Shown here piece by piece: positions 7,396 through 16,714 of a DNA stretch of 51,363 nt. The notes under the pieces are model-generated. The model saw nothing but the letters and a program-made list of their open reading frames with translations. It was not told the DNA's origin and did no database searches. Within the stretch, counting starts at the first letter, position 1, and each line of letters begins with the position of its first letter. The DNA lies in the NCBI GenBank assembly GCA_964633445.1, contig CAZWFW010000002.1, positions 1-51,363 of the forward strand, in the 5' to 3' direction. A program made the position numbers and the translations under genes. The stretch comes from CAZWFW01 sp964633445 (GTDB lineage Archaea > Undinarchaeota > CAZWFW01).

Positions 7396-8822
7396 TTAAA
7401 TAAGTATGTTTCATCTGTTATTAAAATATCATGAGGTTTGCTTTCTCTAAGCCCTTTACTTGTTATTCTAACAAATCTGGCGTTTTCCTTCAACTCCTTA
7501 ATATTTTTCGCCCCCGCATAGCCGAAACCTGCCTTTATACCACCAACGATTTGATTCATTATATCTTCAACGCTGCCCCTATACGGTACCAGTCCCTCCA
7601 CACCCTCAGGTATAAACTTACTTCTACCCAGATATCTATCAGCAAGCATAGCCCCCAATGATCCCATACCTCTATATTGTTTGTATTTCCTTCCGCTAAT
7701 GAAAATTATCTTGCCTGGAGCTTCATCCGTCCCTGCAAGCAAATAACCAAGCATGCATGCATCGGCACCTACAGCTAATGCTTTAACAATGTCCCCCGAG
7801 CTTCTAATTCCGCCATCAGCGATTACGGGTATATCGTACTCCTTCGCAACATCTGCTACCCACGCTATTGCTGTTAATTGCGGCACTCCAGCACCAGCAA
7901 CGATTCTCGTTGTACAAATTGAACCAGGACCCACACCAACCTTTAAAGTATCCGCCTCAGCGCTTATTAAAGCCTCAGCTGCTTCCTTTGTTGCAAGGTT
8001 TCCTACAATTATTTCTTTATCGACCTCTCTCTTTATCTTCGCAACGTAATTTATAACCTTTCTGTTATGAGCATGCGCACAATCTATAACTAAAATATCG
8101 GCACATTTTAGAGCCTTAGCCCTTTTAATGTCGAAGGGTCCTATAGCAGCCGCCACAACCAATCGCCCCTCAGCATCTTTAACGGCTAATGGGTATTTTC
8201 TTCCTTTAAGCAAGCTTTCCGTTGTTATAATTCCAACAACTTTATCATCCTTTATAATAGGAACTTTGCTGACACTTTTCTTTTCCATCTCCTTAATAAC
8301 ATCATCTATGTTGGCATCTTCCGAAGCAATAAGGATATCCTTACTCATAACCTCCTCAACCTTCTTTGCGTTCTCCTCAAATCTAACATCTTTTGTTGTA
8401 AGAATGCCCAAAATCCTGTTGTTTTTAACAACAATCAAAGTCTTAACTCCTTTGTTATCCATAATCTCCTTAGCCTCCTTAACAGTCAAATCTGGGGGTA
8501 CTGCACAAAAACTTTTTTCAATAACAAGATTAGCCCTCTTAACCTTTTCAACTTCTTTAACTTGCCTTTCGATTGACATGTTCCTATGAATAACCCCCAA
8601 ACCGCCAAGACTTGCCATTTTTATAGCCATTTCAGCTTCGGTAACGGTATCCATTGCTGCAGAAAGGATTGGGATGCTCAGCTGAATGCTTCTGGAGATT
8701 TTCGTTGAAATATCAACATCCCCAGGTTCTATCTTACTTTCAGAAGGTAAAATAAGAACATCGTCAAATGTTAATGCTAATTCTGCATTATTTAACTTTT
8801 CCGTAAAACTATTTTTGGGCAT
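7392..8822 (-). CDS. guaB: inosine-5'-monophosphate dehydrogenase
   Basis: This 476-residue enzyme oxidises IMP to XMP with NAD+, the committed step to GMP. The N-terminal barrel segment LTFDDVLILPSES is intact, and two CBS domains occupy about residues 95-215. The catalytic loop GVGPGSICTTRIVAG holds the active-site cysteine, followed by the flap containing KQYRGMGSLGAM. The length is typical. It is divergent from hpt, another purine gene, across a 136-bp spacer that must hold both promoters. Downstream it is coupled to the HARP gene by an ATGA overlap. Confidence 0.97.
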   Translation of the reverse strand: MPKNSFTEKLNNAELALTFDDVLILPSESKIEPGDVDISTKISRSIQLSIPILSAAMDTVTEAEMAIKMASLGGLGVIHRNMSIERQVKEVEKVKRANLVIEKSFCAVPPDLTVKEAKEIMDNKGVKTLIVVKNNRILGILTTKDVRFEENAKKVEEVMSKDILIASEDANIDDVIKEMEKKSVSKVPIIKDDKVVGIITTESLLKGRKYPLAVKDAEGRLVVAAAIGPFDIKRAKALKCADILVIDCAHAHNRKVINYVAKIKREVDKEIIVGNLATKEAAEALISAEADTLKVGVGPGSICTTRIVAGAGVPQLTAIAWVADVAKEYDIPVIADGGIRSSGDIVKALAVGADACMLGYLLAGTDEAPGKIIFISGRKYKQYRGMGSLGAMLADRYLGRSKFIPEGVEGLVPYRGSVEDIMNQIVGGIKAGFGYAGAKNIKELKENARFVRITSKGLRESKPHDILITDETYLFK

Positions 8823-8944
8823 TTTTCAATGAAATGTAATATTCTCATATTTTGAGCATGAATTTAAATAACTTTTTATGAGCAATAAGTCGGGTAGAAA
8901 ACTTTTATTTAAAGTTTAAGTATGTTAAAAAAGTTAATTAAGTT

Positions 8945-8953
8945 AAGGAGGTG
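8945..8953 (+). promoter_or_regulatory. strong ribosome binding site for hpt
   Basis: The sequence aaggaggtg ends five bases before the hpt ATG at 8959 and is an extended match to the 3' end of 16S rRNA. It fixes the start codon. An AT-rich tract near 8898-8912 (cttttatttaaag) is a plausible TATA region for a leadered transcript. Confidence 0.7.
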
Positions 8954-8958
8954 GGGGG

Positions 8959-9525
8959 ATGAAGTCGATTATCGAGTCTCTAAGGGAAATTCCTGTAATA
9001 AATAGAGGGGAATACGAATATCTTATTCATCCAATAACTGATGGCATACCTTTGGTTAAACCCTCATATCTAAGAGATGTTGTTGTCGAGATTTGCAGAA
9101 TCGCAAGTTTAAATGAGGCTAATAAAATTGTTACAATAGAGGCTATGGGTTTACCAATTGCTGCTGCTCTATCCTTAGTAACTGATTTGCCATTTGTAGT
9201 TGTTAGAAAGAAATCTTATGGACTTGAGGGAGAAGTTGAGGTCATGCAAAAAACCGGTTATTCGGAAGGAACTCTCTACATAAACTGCATAGATAAAAAT
9301 GACAAAGTTGTTATTGTAGATGATATAATAAGCACGGGTGGTACTTTAATAAGCGTTATTAAGGGTATTGAAAAGGCTGGCGCTAAAATCCTTGATATAG
9401 TTTGCGTATTTGAGAGAGGAGAGGGTAAGGAGAGGGTAAAAAAGGATACGGGTTATGATGTTAAAACATTAATAAAGCTTGATGTCAAGGATGGTAAAGT
9501 AAGGATTTTGGAAACATGCAGGTAA
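8959..9525 (+). CDS. hpt: hypoxanthine/guanine phosphoribosyltransferase, archaeal type
   Basis: This 188-residue purine salvage enzyme transfers phosphoribosyl from PRPP to hypoxanthine or guanine. The PRPP-binding loop is VVIVDDIISTGGT at residues 117-129. The N-terminal region (TDGIPLVKP, EAMGLPIAAAL) and the RKKSYGLEGE segment fit the archaeal HGPRTase family, which looks adenine-PRTase-like. A strong Shine-Dalgarno site fixes the start. The 3' end overlaps gatB by 10 bases, and the divergent neighbour guaB works in the same purine network. Confidence 0.9.
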   Translation: MKSIIESLREIPVINRGEYEYLIHPITDGIPLVKPSYLRDVVVEICRIASLNEANKIVTIEAMGLPIAAALSLVTDLPFVVVRKKSYGLEGEVEVMQKTGYSEGTLYINCIDKNDKVVIVDDIISTGGTLISVIKGIEKAGAKILDIVCVFERGEGKERVKKDTGYDVKTLIKLDVKDGKVRILETCR

Positions 9526-10889
9526 GAATAGGCTTGGAAATTCACGAACAACTTAAAACAAGGGAAAAGCTATTTTGTAGGTGTTCTGCAGACTATAGAA
9601 ATGCTGAACCAAACACGAACATCTGCCCAATTTGCACGGCTCAGCCAGGAGCCAAGCCGATGGGTATTAACAAGAGGGCTTTGGAGAGTATGGTAAAAAT
9701 TGCCTTGGCCCTCAATTGCAAAATAAATAAATACTTCCTTTTTAGGCGCAAACACTATTTTTATCCAGACTTGCCAAACAATTACCAAAGAACTACTACC
9801 CCAATTGGTACAAATGGAAAACTTGGTGATGTTAAGATTAAGGAGGTACATCTTGAGGAAGATCCTGGAAGATACGATTTGAAGAGGGGTCTTGTTGATT
9901 ACAATAGAAGCGGTGTGCCTCTAATAGAGATTGTTACCGAGCCAGATATGCATAGCCCAGAGGAGGCAAGGGAGTTCTTGAAGAAATTGGAAAGCGTGTT
10001 AAGTTATTTAGATGTCTGCAGGGAGGAGGAGGGTACAATGCGTATCGATGCCAATATATCGCTAGGGGGTGGTAATAGGGTTGAGATAAAAAATATAAAC
10101 TCATTTTCTGGCGTATACAAGGCTTTAAAGTATGAGATTATGAGACAAAGAAATCTAATTAAGCAGAGCATAGAAATTAAGCGAGAAACAAGACATTTTG
10201 ATGAAGATCAGGGCATAACCATATCCCTTAGAGAAAAGGAAACCGCTGAGGATTATCGCTATATTCCAGATCCTGATTTGCCACCAGTAGAAATTTCCGA
10301 GAAGTTCATAAAGAATATTAAGGCTACTTTGCCAGAGTTGCCTGAGGCAAGAATTAGTAGGATCGTGATGCAATATGGTATTGAGCGTGATGTTGCTGAA
10401 GTTTTGGCAAGTGATAAAGAGCTTGCGGATATATTTGAAGATGTTGCAAAGATTGTTGATGCTAAAATTGCGGCGTACTGGCTTAAGAATCAATTCAAGA
10501 AAATTTTGAATTTAAAAGGTTTAAGGGCTAAGGATGTTAAGGCTAAACCTGAAAAAATTGCAGAAGTTCTTTTACTTTATAAAAACGGTGATATAAATGA
10601 AATGGTTACTAAGCAATTGTTGCAACTAATCGTTGAGAACCCAAACATAGATCCTAAGACCTACGTAAAGGATAAGGGATTAGCAAAAATTACCGATGAG
10701 GATATGCTTAGAGAGGCTGTAAAGAAGATTATTATTGAAAATAAAAAAGCCGTTGAAGATTATTTGGCTGGTGAGAGAAAAGCAATAAATTATTTGGCTG
10801 GCAAAGTGATGCAAGCAACTAGGGGTAAAGCTGAGCCAAGAATTGTTATGAAATTGCTGCAAAAAGAGTTAGAAGCTTTAAAAACTTAA
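9516..10889 (+). CDS. gatB: aspartyl/glutamyl-tRNA amidotransferase subunit B
   Basis: GatB (457 residues) activates and channels ammonia onto Glu-tRNA(Gln) or Asp-tRNA(Asn) within GatCAB. The N-terminus IGLEIHEQLKT is diagnostic. Zinc cysteines are C21, C23, C37 and C40 (FCRC and CPIC). The kinase-like core includes EEDPGRYD, DYNRSGVPLIEIV and RYIPDPDLPP, and the C-terminal YqeY-like tail ends near the stop. It lacks the AspRS-like insertion of archaeal GatE, so it is GatB rather than GatE. gatA and gatC are not in the window. Confidence 0.96.
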   Translation: MQVRIGLEIHEQLKTREKLFCRCSADYRNAEPNTNICPICTAQPGAKPMGINKRALESMVKIALALNCKINKYFLFRRKHYFYPDLPNNYQRTTTPIGTNGKLGDVKIKEVHLEEDPGRYDLKRGLVDYNRSGVPLIEIVTEPDMHSPEEAREFLKKLESVLSYLDVCREEEGTMRIDANISLGGGNRVEIKNINSFSGVYKALKYEIMRQRNLIKQSIEIKRETRHFDEDQGITISLREKETAEDYRYIPDPDLPPVEISEKFIKNIKATLPELPEARISRIVMQYGIERDVAEVLASDKELADIFEDVAKIVDAKIAAYWLKNQFKKILNLKGLRAKDVKAKPEKIAEVLLLYKNGDINEMVTKQLLQLIVENPNIDPKTYVKDKGLAKITDEDMLREAVKKIIIENKKAVEDYLAGERKAINYLAGKVMQATRGKAEPRIVMKLLQKELEALKT

Positions 10890-10919
10890 AATAAGCAAAG
10901 AATTATTTTGCAAGATCAG

Positions 10920-11546
10920 CTAAAATTTCATAAGCTTATTTCTAGCGGTTCTAAAGGATAAAGCAAGTAGTATAAAATAGGAAAAAGCTAGAAGACCTGA
11001 AACGATTGTTATCGCACTAGATGGTATAAAAAATCCCAAAAATCCAAAAATAAGAGTAATGCATAGAAGTATTGCTGTATATTGGAAATATCTTACTCTA
11101 AGTTTGCTAGAAAATCTTAAAAGCGAATATACGAGAAGTATCTGCGAAACTGCAAATATTAGAAGTGCTGTAGCTAAAAAAATTAGTGGAAATATGCCTA
11201 GATTCTCCACTGGGATTATGCTTCGAATAGTTTGGTTTGATAGCTTTGTGCCCATGAAAATTTGTCCTGCGGCAGTTTTCATAAAAATCCACGATATATA
11301 AGTTATAGCTAGTATCAACAGAAAGATTCCCAGAAATTGTAATATACCAGCGGCTTTTATTTTGTTATCCCCAAACAATTTGCCCAAGTTATACAGAGCA
11401 ATTACTAAAAACACTACATAGATAAATGCGAGAAAGTAGGAAAGTCCTAGAAGTGCTGCAAAGGGGCTTAATATACCACAAATTCCAGCCCAAAAGCCAT
11501 AGTCACATGCTTTTATAGCCTCATCTATAACCTCTTTTTTATTCAT
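10920..11546 (-). CDS. membrane protein, DUF996-like
   Basis: This 208-residue protein starts MNKKEVIDEAIKACDYGFWAG and has about six hydrophobic helices: near residues 18-33, 35-55, 65-90, 115-140, 150-172 and 178-198. The short polar N-terminus, the YNLGKLFGDNKI loop and overall layout are like the archaeal DUF996 membrane family, whose function is unknown. There are no catalytic motifs. It is convergent with gatB, 30 bases apart, and stands alone on its strand. Confidence 0.6.
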   Translation of the reverse strand: MNKKEVIDEAIKACDYGFWAGICGILSPFAALLGLSYFLAFIYVVFLVIALYNLGKLFGDNKIKAAGILQFLGIFLLILAITYISWIFMKTAAGQIFMGTKLSNQTIRSIIPVENLGIFPLIFLATALLIFAVSQILLVYSLLRFSSKLRVRYFQYTAILLCITLIFGFLGFFIPSSAITIVSGLLAFSYFILLALSFRTARNKLMKF

Positions 11547-11649
11547 AGGCAGCCACCTTTAGCTAAGCTACTACCAGTAAAGGGATATCGAGACTTCCCA
11601 TTTTTAATAGAAATTCGAAGTATTTAAATATTTTTCGCCCATCTACCTT

Positions 11650-11885
11650 ACTATTCATGCTTATGCAGTATCACCTTAACTCTATCGGGGAAGTCCCCTT
11701 CCGAAAGGGAAGGGATGAGAACCGAAAAATATATACTTTTGGTATAAACAATACTGGTGAGGGGATGAGATAGCCCTGATAGCCTGTCGAGAGAACCTCT
11801 GCCACAGTAAGGCTGAAAGAGCCTGTGTAAGTTCTCTCTGTGAAGCGGAAGCCCCTTGCTATAGCGAGGGTAGTTCACCAATTAA
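11650..11885 (+). mobile_element. solo TnpB-element remnant with structured right end (omega-RNA-like)
   Basis: This GC-richer block has no protein gene but several hairpins: cccttcc/ggaaggg (11696-11702 with 11708-11714), gagagaac/gttctctc (11789-11796 with 11831-11838) enclosing cacag/ctgtg (11803-11807 with 11823-11827), and a last stem cccttgct/agcgaggg around 11853-11870. The final layout, tgtgaagcggaagcc + hairpin + ggtagttcac, is the right-end pattern of archaeal and bacterial IS605/IS1341 elements, where the omega RNA is encoded. No tnpB codons are recognised, so this looks like a MITE-like derivative. An independent structured RNA is the alternative. Confidence 0.55.
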
Positions 11886-11893
11886 TAGATTCG

Positions 11894-12967
11894 CTACACC
11901 TCAGTATCATCCCTACCAAAATTATAATAGATATAGCAGGCTCCTTCCCTGGATACCATACAAGGGCCCTTCGGTGTTAAAGGTGTGCAAGCTTTAGCAA
12001 ATAATTTGCAGTCTTTAGGCTTAGCCAATCCCTTTATTATTTTATCGCAAATACAACCCTTAGCTTTAGTTTCATATGTTAGTTCTATTGAGAACTCTCG
12101 CACAGCATCATACTTCGCATATTTCTCTTTAAGAATGGCTATTGACTTTCTAATTATGGGAAAACCTCTCCAAGCTCCATCTTTTCGATCAAAAACCTTA
12201 TTCATCAATTTCAGGGCTTCTGGATTCCCCTGATCCCTAACAACCCTTGAATACTCATTTTCTATCTTGCTAACCCTCTGTCTGATTTGCATTAATATTT
12301 TGTAGATTGCTAATAAAACATCAATCGGTTCAAATCCTGCAACAACGCAGGGTTTATACTTAGCAACCTCCTCATATGCTTTAGCTCCAATGATGCTGCT
12401 AACGTGCCCAGGACATATAAATCCGTCTATCTTAATTTCTTCATCAAGCAAAGCAAGCATAGCGGGAGATATAAATCTATGGCTTGAGAATATGTAGAAA
12501 TTTTTTGCATTATTCAAAACCTCATACGCCGTGCTTGGCATTGTGGTTTCAAAGCCTATAGCAAAATGCACAACAGGCTTTTCACTTTGCTTAGCAATAT
12601 TAACAGCCTCATGAATAGAGTAAACAAGTCTTACATCGGCACCTTTAGCCTTAGCCTCCGCCAAACTCATTTTACTGCCTGGTACCCTAAACATGTCGCC
12701 AAATGTCGTTATCGTAACATCCTGCTCCAAAGCAAGCCTAATCATAGCGTCAATCTCGCTATCTGTAGTAACGCATACTGGGCAACCAGGTCCAGCAATA
12801 ATTTCGATATTTTCAGAAAGCAATGACTCTAAGCCATATCGCACAAATGTATGGATGTGTGTCCCACAGACGCACATAATCCTGATACCATCCTTAAAAT
12901 TAAGATCATTGATAGCTTTAACAATCTTTTCGGCAACTTTTTCTGATGTTAGAAAATTTTCAATCAT
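11894..12967 (-). CDS. hypD: hydrogenase maturation factor HypD
   Basis: HypD (357 residues) holds a 4Fe-4S cluster and works with HypC to assemble the Fe(CN)2CO group of NiFe hydrogenases. The family signatures are all present: CVCGTH near residue 32, GPGCPVCVT near residue 59, PGHVSSIIG and VAGFEP in the middle, and the cysteine-rich C-terminus (GCICDKI, CKLFAKACTP, KGPCMVS). Its ATG overlaps the stop of the upstream Wzy-like gene by four bases. No other hyp gene is near, but hydrogenase-like subunits occur at 37728-38464. Confidence 0.95.
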   Translation of the reverse strand: MIENFLTSEKVAEKIVKAINDLNFKDGIRIMCVCGTHIHTFVRYGLESLLSENIEIIAGPGCPVCVTTDSEIDAMIRLALEQDVTITTFGDMFRVPGSKMSLAEAKAKGADVRLVYSIHEAVNIAKQSEKPVVHFAIGFETTMPSTAYEVLNNAKNFYIFSSHRFISPAMLALLDEEIKIDGFICPGHVSSIIGAKAYEEVAKYKPCVVAGFEPIDVLLAIYKILMQIRQRVSKIENEYSRVVRDQGNPEALKLMNKVFDRKDGAWRGFPIIRKSIAILKEKYAKYDAVREFSIELTYETKAKGCICDKIIKGLAKPKDCKLFAKACTPLTPKGPCMVSREGACYIYYNFGRDDTEV

Positions 12968-14067
12968 TTTCTAATGCTTGGAACTGTCTCATAAAGTATT
13001 GATAGCATCGCTAAAAAGAAATAGAAGAAGACAACTATATCCACAATTCCCGTCTCAATTCCTGTAAGTGTAAATGAAAAGAGGATAGCATAAAATGCAA
13101 GATGGCATTCCCCATATTTCTTTTGATAGCTATAGCTAACACCAAGCATTAGCCCTAAAAGTAAGGCAAAAATTACTAGTGAATATACACCAAAGTCTGC
13201 GACCCATGGTCCAAGCAACGTTGATGTAGCTGTTACTCCCTTCCTAAATTCTACAATGTTTCCTATAAGTGTTCTGGGCCCAAGTTTTGGTCCAGGAATG
13301 GGTAGAACAGATGAAAAGGAAGATATGAGCACCGAGCCTCTATAAAGACCTTCAGGAAAACTTTCGATAGCGACCACATCATAAACGCTTAGCGTAGAGC
13401 TTATTCTAACTTTCAAAAATAAGATTAGCGCTATCACTATTAAGATTATTGCAAAAATGTCAAATATTGTTATAAATTTTTTTCTAAGTCCTATAACGCT
13501 ACCAGATATTATAGCAACAAAAATCTCTGTTCTGAATCCTAACAGGCTTATAATTGCGCTGGCTATAACAAAAAATGCCAGAAATCTTTCTCTAACTTTC
13601 TCATGTACAGCAATTAAACATATACCAGGTATCAACAGAAAGGATAGGTAAGTTAACTTAACGTCCAGTAAAAACCTCAAGCTTCTGTTTAACATCGGTA
13701 GAAATCCAGATTTTAAAAGATTTAATGAGATAGCAATAATGGATACCAGAACAAAAAATAACGCCAGACCAATCTGCTGATCTTTTGGAATTCTTCTCTT
13801 TCTTTTTATTTTTCCTCCTACGCAAACTCCAGCAAATATTCCAAAAGCCAATGAAACATAGCCTATGATATAGCAAGCTAGCCCTATTGGAGACATTTCA
13901 GAATAGAAAAGGAGAAGAAGCATGCCAAAAAAAGGTATAATTGCTGGATGTGGGCAAAGGTGTATGACCTTTCCCTTCGATGTTACTCCAATAATTCTAG
14001 CTAGAAAATTAATTGCTTTGTTGATAGTAATTCTAACATAGCTTTCTTTAAAGCTTTTATAAAACAT
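12964..14067 (-). CDS. oligosaccharide repeat-unit polymerase-like membrane protein (Wzy/O-antigen ligase type)
   Basis: This 367-residue protein has about 10-11 membrane helices and a long loop (residues 235-285, with SVLPIPGPKLGPRTLIGN and STLLGPWVADFG). That layout, a multi-helix protein with one large extracytoplasmic loop before the last helices, is typical of archaeal Wzy-like polymerases and O-antigen ligases. It lies in a glycan island with sugar-lipid transferase and epimerase genes. It overlaps hypD by four bases downstream, and its ATG overlaps the stop of the upstream DUF4330-like gene by one base, so the three are one transcription unit. The substrate is unknown. Confidence 0.6.
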   Translation of the reverse strand: MFYKSFKESYVRITINKAINFLARIIGVTSKGKVIHLCPHPAIIPFFGMLLLLFYSEMSPIGLACYIIGYVSLAFGIFAGVCVGGKIKRKRRIPKDQQIGLALFFVLVSIIAISLNLLKSGFLPMLNRSLRFLLDVKLTYLSFLLIPGICLIAVHEKVRERFLAFFVIASAIISLLGFRTEIFVAIISGSVIGLRKKFITIFDIFAIILIVIALILFLKVRISSTLSVYDVVAIESFPEGLYRGSVLISSFSSVLPIPGPKLGPRTLIGNIVEFRKGVTATSTLLGPWVADFGVYSLVIFALLLGLMLGVSYSYQKKYGECHLAFYAILFSFTLTGIETGIVDIVVFFYFFLAMLSILYETVPSIRK

Positions 14068-14891
14068 CAGTACTTAACGAAAGGTTCTTTAACAACCGCT
14101 ACTCTCTTAACAAAGGGGTATTTTTTCACAATTTCCGATATTCTTAGTACTTCCTCATCACTCAACGTCCTATTTAGTACAAAAATTATTTTAGCATCTC
14201 TCAAAACAGCCTTGCTTGGAGCAATATAGTAATTTATTCCGCTTATGTTTTCAACATCAAATCTTCTGACACCAAGTATAATACCTCCTTCAAGAGTTTC
14301 TATGCTTGCAGAGGCTGAGTTCTTTTCGAGAAAATATAGAAATCTAGCATAACTTGTTGGTGTTTCCTGTGAGGAAATGTCTAGAAAAATCCTACCATCA
14401 AGAAAGCTGTATAAATAAGGCATGCTTATTTCTTTTGCCAAATCATCCAGCTTTGCTTTCAGGTTATGTATATCCTCCACCTCTAAATAGTCGATCCAAA
14501 TCTTAATACTGGACCTCCCAATTGGTTTCAATATTATTTTTTTAGCTGCAAAGTCCTCCTTCGAAGCTAATCGTCCGCCTACTCTAATTCTAATGTCCCC
14601 TTGCTTTATTACTAGCGATGAGTAATAAGCATTAGTTACAATTCCCGAAACACTTCCAGGCTCCTTGTTATATATCCACTCACCCTCAATCTCAGCTTTT
14701 ACTAGGAATCCCTGATTATCCAACGATTTATAAACGTATATTGCTTTGGTGATATCAGCTCCATCGAAAACCCACACATCTCTACTTAAATACTCAGAGA
14801 TTCCCCTTTCAACCGCATATATTGCTAAAAATAAGAGAGTGGCTAGGATAAGCAAATCAAAAATGTTTATTCTAATTTTCCTCATCTTCAT
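14067..14891 (-). CDS. membrane-anchored DUF4330-like protein
   Basis: This 274-residue protein has a single N-terminal membrane anchor (residues 8-27, starting INIFDLLILATLLF) followed by an outward-facing beta-rich domain. The start (a basic patch, then a FDLLIL helix) and a following SGIVTNAYYSSLVIKQGDIRIRVG-like segment resemble DUF4330, found in archaea near surface-glycan genes. The C-terminal half (residues 150-270) is not recognised. It is the first gene of the leftward DUF4330-Wzy-hypD run and is divergent from the epimerase gene with a 27-bp spacer. A role in surface-polysaccharide assembly is only inferred from context. Confidence 0.5.
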   Translation of the reverse strand: MKMRKIRINIFDLLILATLLFLAIYAVERGISEYLSRDVWVFDGADITKAIYVYKSLDNQGFLVKAEIEGEWIYNKEPGSVSGIVTNAYYSSLVIKQGDIRIRVGGRLASKEDFAAKKIILKPIGRSSIKIWIDYLEVEDIHNLKAKLDDLAKEISMPYLYSFLDGRIFLDISSQETPTSYARFLYFLEKNSASASIETLEGGIILGVRRFDVENISGINYYIAPSKAVLRDAKIIFVLNRTLSDEEVLRISEIVKKYPFVKRVAVVKEPFVKY

Positions 14892-14918
14892 TCCACTCTC
14901 AGGTATTAAATTAATTTT

Positions 14919-15830
14919 GTGCTAAAATTTATAATGATTTCAAATAAGGAATGTGTGAATTTTAAGCTCTTAATATTTTTCCTATTTCTAGTAATTATAC
15001 CCTACTCCATCATTAGAAGCGAATTAAATAACTTCGTTGAACTAAGCTTTGATAAAAACCTTGTAATCGTTGCAGATTACGGATTTAAGTGCTGCCCCCT
15101 AGTCTATGTTGGCAAGGTCTACAATCCTCTAATAATTGCAAACTTTGAAAACAAAAAATATAAAGATTATCTAAAAAGTGGAGACGAGAAGGATTTGGTT
15201 TTAATGCTTGCCCAGCTAAACTGGATTCTGAAAAATAGGAAGGAAAGAAAATATCGGGACTTTACTTACTGGATATGGGAGTGTAATTTTACTTGGCCAT
15301 ATCCTGAGTACGGCCTGCTGCAGAGGGGTTGGGTTTCTGGATTAGCGCAAATATCAATTGCAAATGCTTTCAATGACGCATACTTTATAACTAAAGATGA
15401 GTTTTATCTACAAGCAATAAATTACACTTTGTTGGCATTTAAAGTTCCGATTGAAAATGGTGGATTAAGATACGAGAAGCAAGGTTTTTTGTGGTATCCT
15501 GAATATTATCATAAAGGCCTAGCTGGTATCAAGGAACCTCCTTATGTGCTCAATGGTTTTATGTTTGTCGTCATAAATTTCTACAGAATTTGGGAGAGGC
15601 ATAAAATAAATTTAGCTTTGGAGTTATTTGAGGAGGCTGAACCTTATATTGCTAAGAACTTGCAGATATATGATGGGGGAGATTGTTCTTATTACGATGC
15701 ATTAGGAAACGTTGGAGGTCCTCGCTACAACACGTATACAAAGATTCATGTAAGTCTTCTGAATATCCTTTATAATATAACAGGAAGAGAAACTTATAGA
15801 TACTATGCTGAAAAATGGAAGAATTGCTAG
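14919..15830 (+). CDS. D-glucuronyl C5-epimerase-like protein
   Basis: This 303-residue protein has one N-terminal membrane helix or signal anchor (residues 16-33) and then a mostly helical alpha/alpha-barrel-like domain. The family signatures are GWVSGLAQISIANAF, FKVPIENGGLRY, WYPEYY and PPYVLNGFMF, which match the C-terminal catalytic domain of heparosan-N-sulfate-glucuronate 5-epimerase. Such enzymes invert glucuronate to iduronate in polymers. The anchor suggests action on the outer face of the membrane on a surface glycan. The next gene starts 16 bases before this stop, so they are cotranscribed. Confidence 0.8.
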   Translation: MLKFIMISNKECVNFKLLIFFLFLVIIPYSIIRSELNNFVELSFDKNLVIVADYGFKCCPLVYVGKVYNPLIIANFENKKYKDYLKSGDEKDLVLMLAQLNWILKNRKERKYRDFTYWIWECNFTWPYPEYGLLQRGWVSGLAQISIANAFNDAYFITKDEFYLQAINYTLLAFKVPIENGGLRYEKQGFLWYPEYYHKGLAGIKEPPYVLNGFMFVVINFYRIWERHKINLALELFEEAEPYIAKNLQIYDGGDCSYYDALGNVGGPRYNTYTKIHVSLLNILYNITGRETYRYYAEKWKNC

Positions 15831-16714
15831 CTTTGCCTCTGTTGTGCTTTGCATGCTGCTACTTTATTACGAAAAAGTTGGCTATTTTTTTGAGGAAAAG
15901 GAATATTGTTGGCATAGACATTCATAAGGAAGATAAGCCAAAAATTGCTGAAATGGGCGGAATTGCTGTACTGCTCACCTTAATCCCTTCATTTCTAATC
16001 CTTTACATTTATTTTAACAACTCAAGCATTCTGGTTTGTATGCTTGCATACCTGATAACAAGTTTATTTGGGGCTTTAGATTACTTCCATACCTTCAAAC
16101 CAGCTCAGAAAATTCTAATCTTGTTCTTAATAGGGCTTCTAATCTCCGCGTTTTTAAATTTTGACATTTTTGGCGCAATGATTTTTTCAATTATTTTTAT
16201 GGTTTCATGCAACCTCACAAATATGCTTGCAGGTTTTAACGGCTTAGAAGTGGGGAACGGTTTAATAATCTTTATTTTTTTATCAATCCTTCTATTTATA
16301 AAAAATTTCACGGTTTTTGCCATTCTAGCATTAATCTATGCATCAACGCTGCTAGCATTTCTTTTTCATAACAAATATCCCGCAAAGGTATTTCCAGGGG
16401 ATGTTGCGACATTGCCTATAGGCGCTTTATTTGTAACTATTGTATTTATTTGCAAAATACCCCTTGCCCTACTTTTCCTAGCACCCCAAGCATTTGACGC
16501 ATTTCTAAAATTTATAAGCGCAGGCATAATATATAGAGAAAAGGGGAAACCAACGGTTTTAAAAAATGGTATTCTATACCCTCCCAAGGGAGAATGGCTA
16601 TCCCTACCAAGGCTTCTTTTGCATTTAAGACCAACAACAGAGCCTAAGCTTGTTCTAGAAATATGGATCATACAAATAATAACATGTCTTATCGCAACCT
16701 TAATAATAATATGA
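15815..16714 (+). CDS. polyprenyl-phosphate GlcNAc-1-phosphate transferase-like (MraY/WecA/AglH family)
   Basis: This 299-residue protein has about 10 membrane helices and belongs to the family that starts lipid-linked glycans by moving sugar-1-phosphate onto a polyprenol phosphate. Diagnostic loops are GIDIHKEDKPKIAEMGG near residues 30-46, the NLTNMLAGFNGLEVGNG motif near residue 140, and PAKVFPGDVATLPIG near residue 190. The NMLAGFNGLE form is that of archaeal and eukaryotic GlcNAc-1-P transferases. The GTP-like order of genes (epimerase, transferase, DUF354) suggests one surface-glycan pathway. The start ATG lies inside the epimerase gene. Confidence 0.85.
   Translation: MEELLALPLLCFACCYFITKKLAIFLRKRNIVGIDIHKEDKPKIAEMGGIAVLLTLIPSFLILYIYFNNSSILVCMLAYLITSLFGALDYFHTFKPAQKILILFLIGLLISAFLNFDIFGAMIFSIIFMVSCNLTNMLAGFNGLEVGNGLIIFIFLSILLFIKNFTVFAILALIYASTLLAFLFHNKYPAKVFPGDVATLPIGALFVTIVFICKIPLALLFLAPQAFDAFLKFISAGIIYREKGKPTVLKNGILYPPKGEWLSLPRLLLHLRPTTEPKLVLEIWIIQIITCLIATLIII

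Noticed and set aside
11651..11881. Minus-strand ORF of 76 residues
   Set aside because: It lies wholly in the hairpin-rich TnpB remnant, has no family likeness, and its composition follows the stems.
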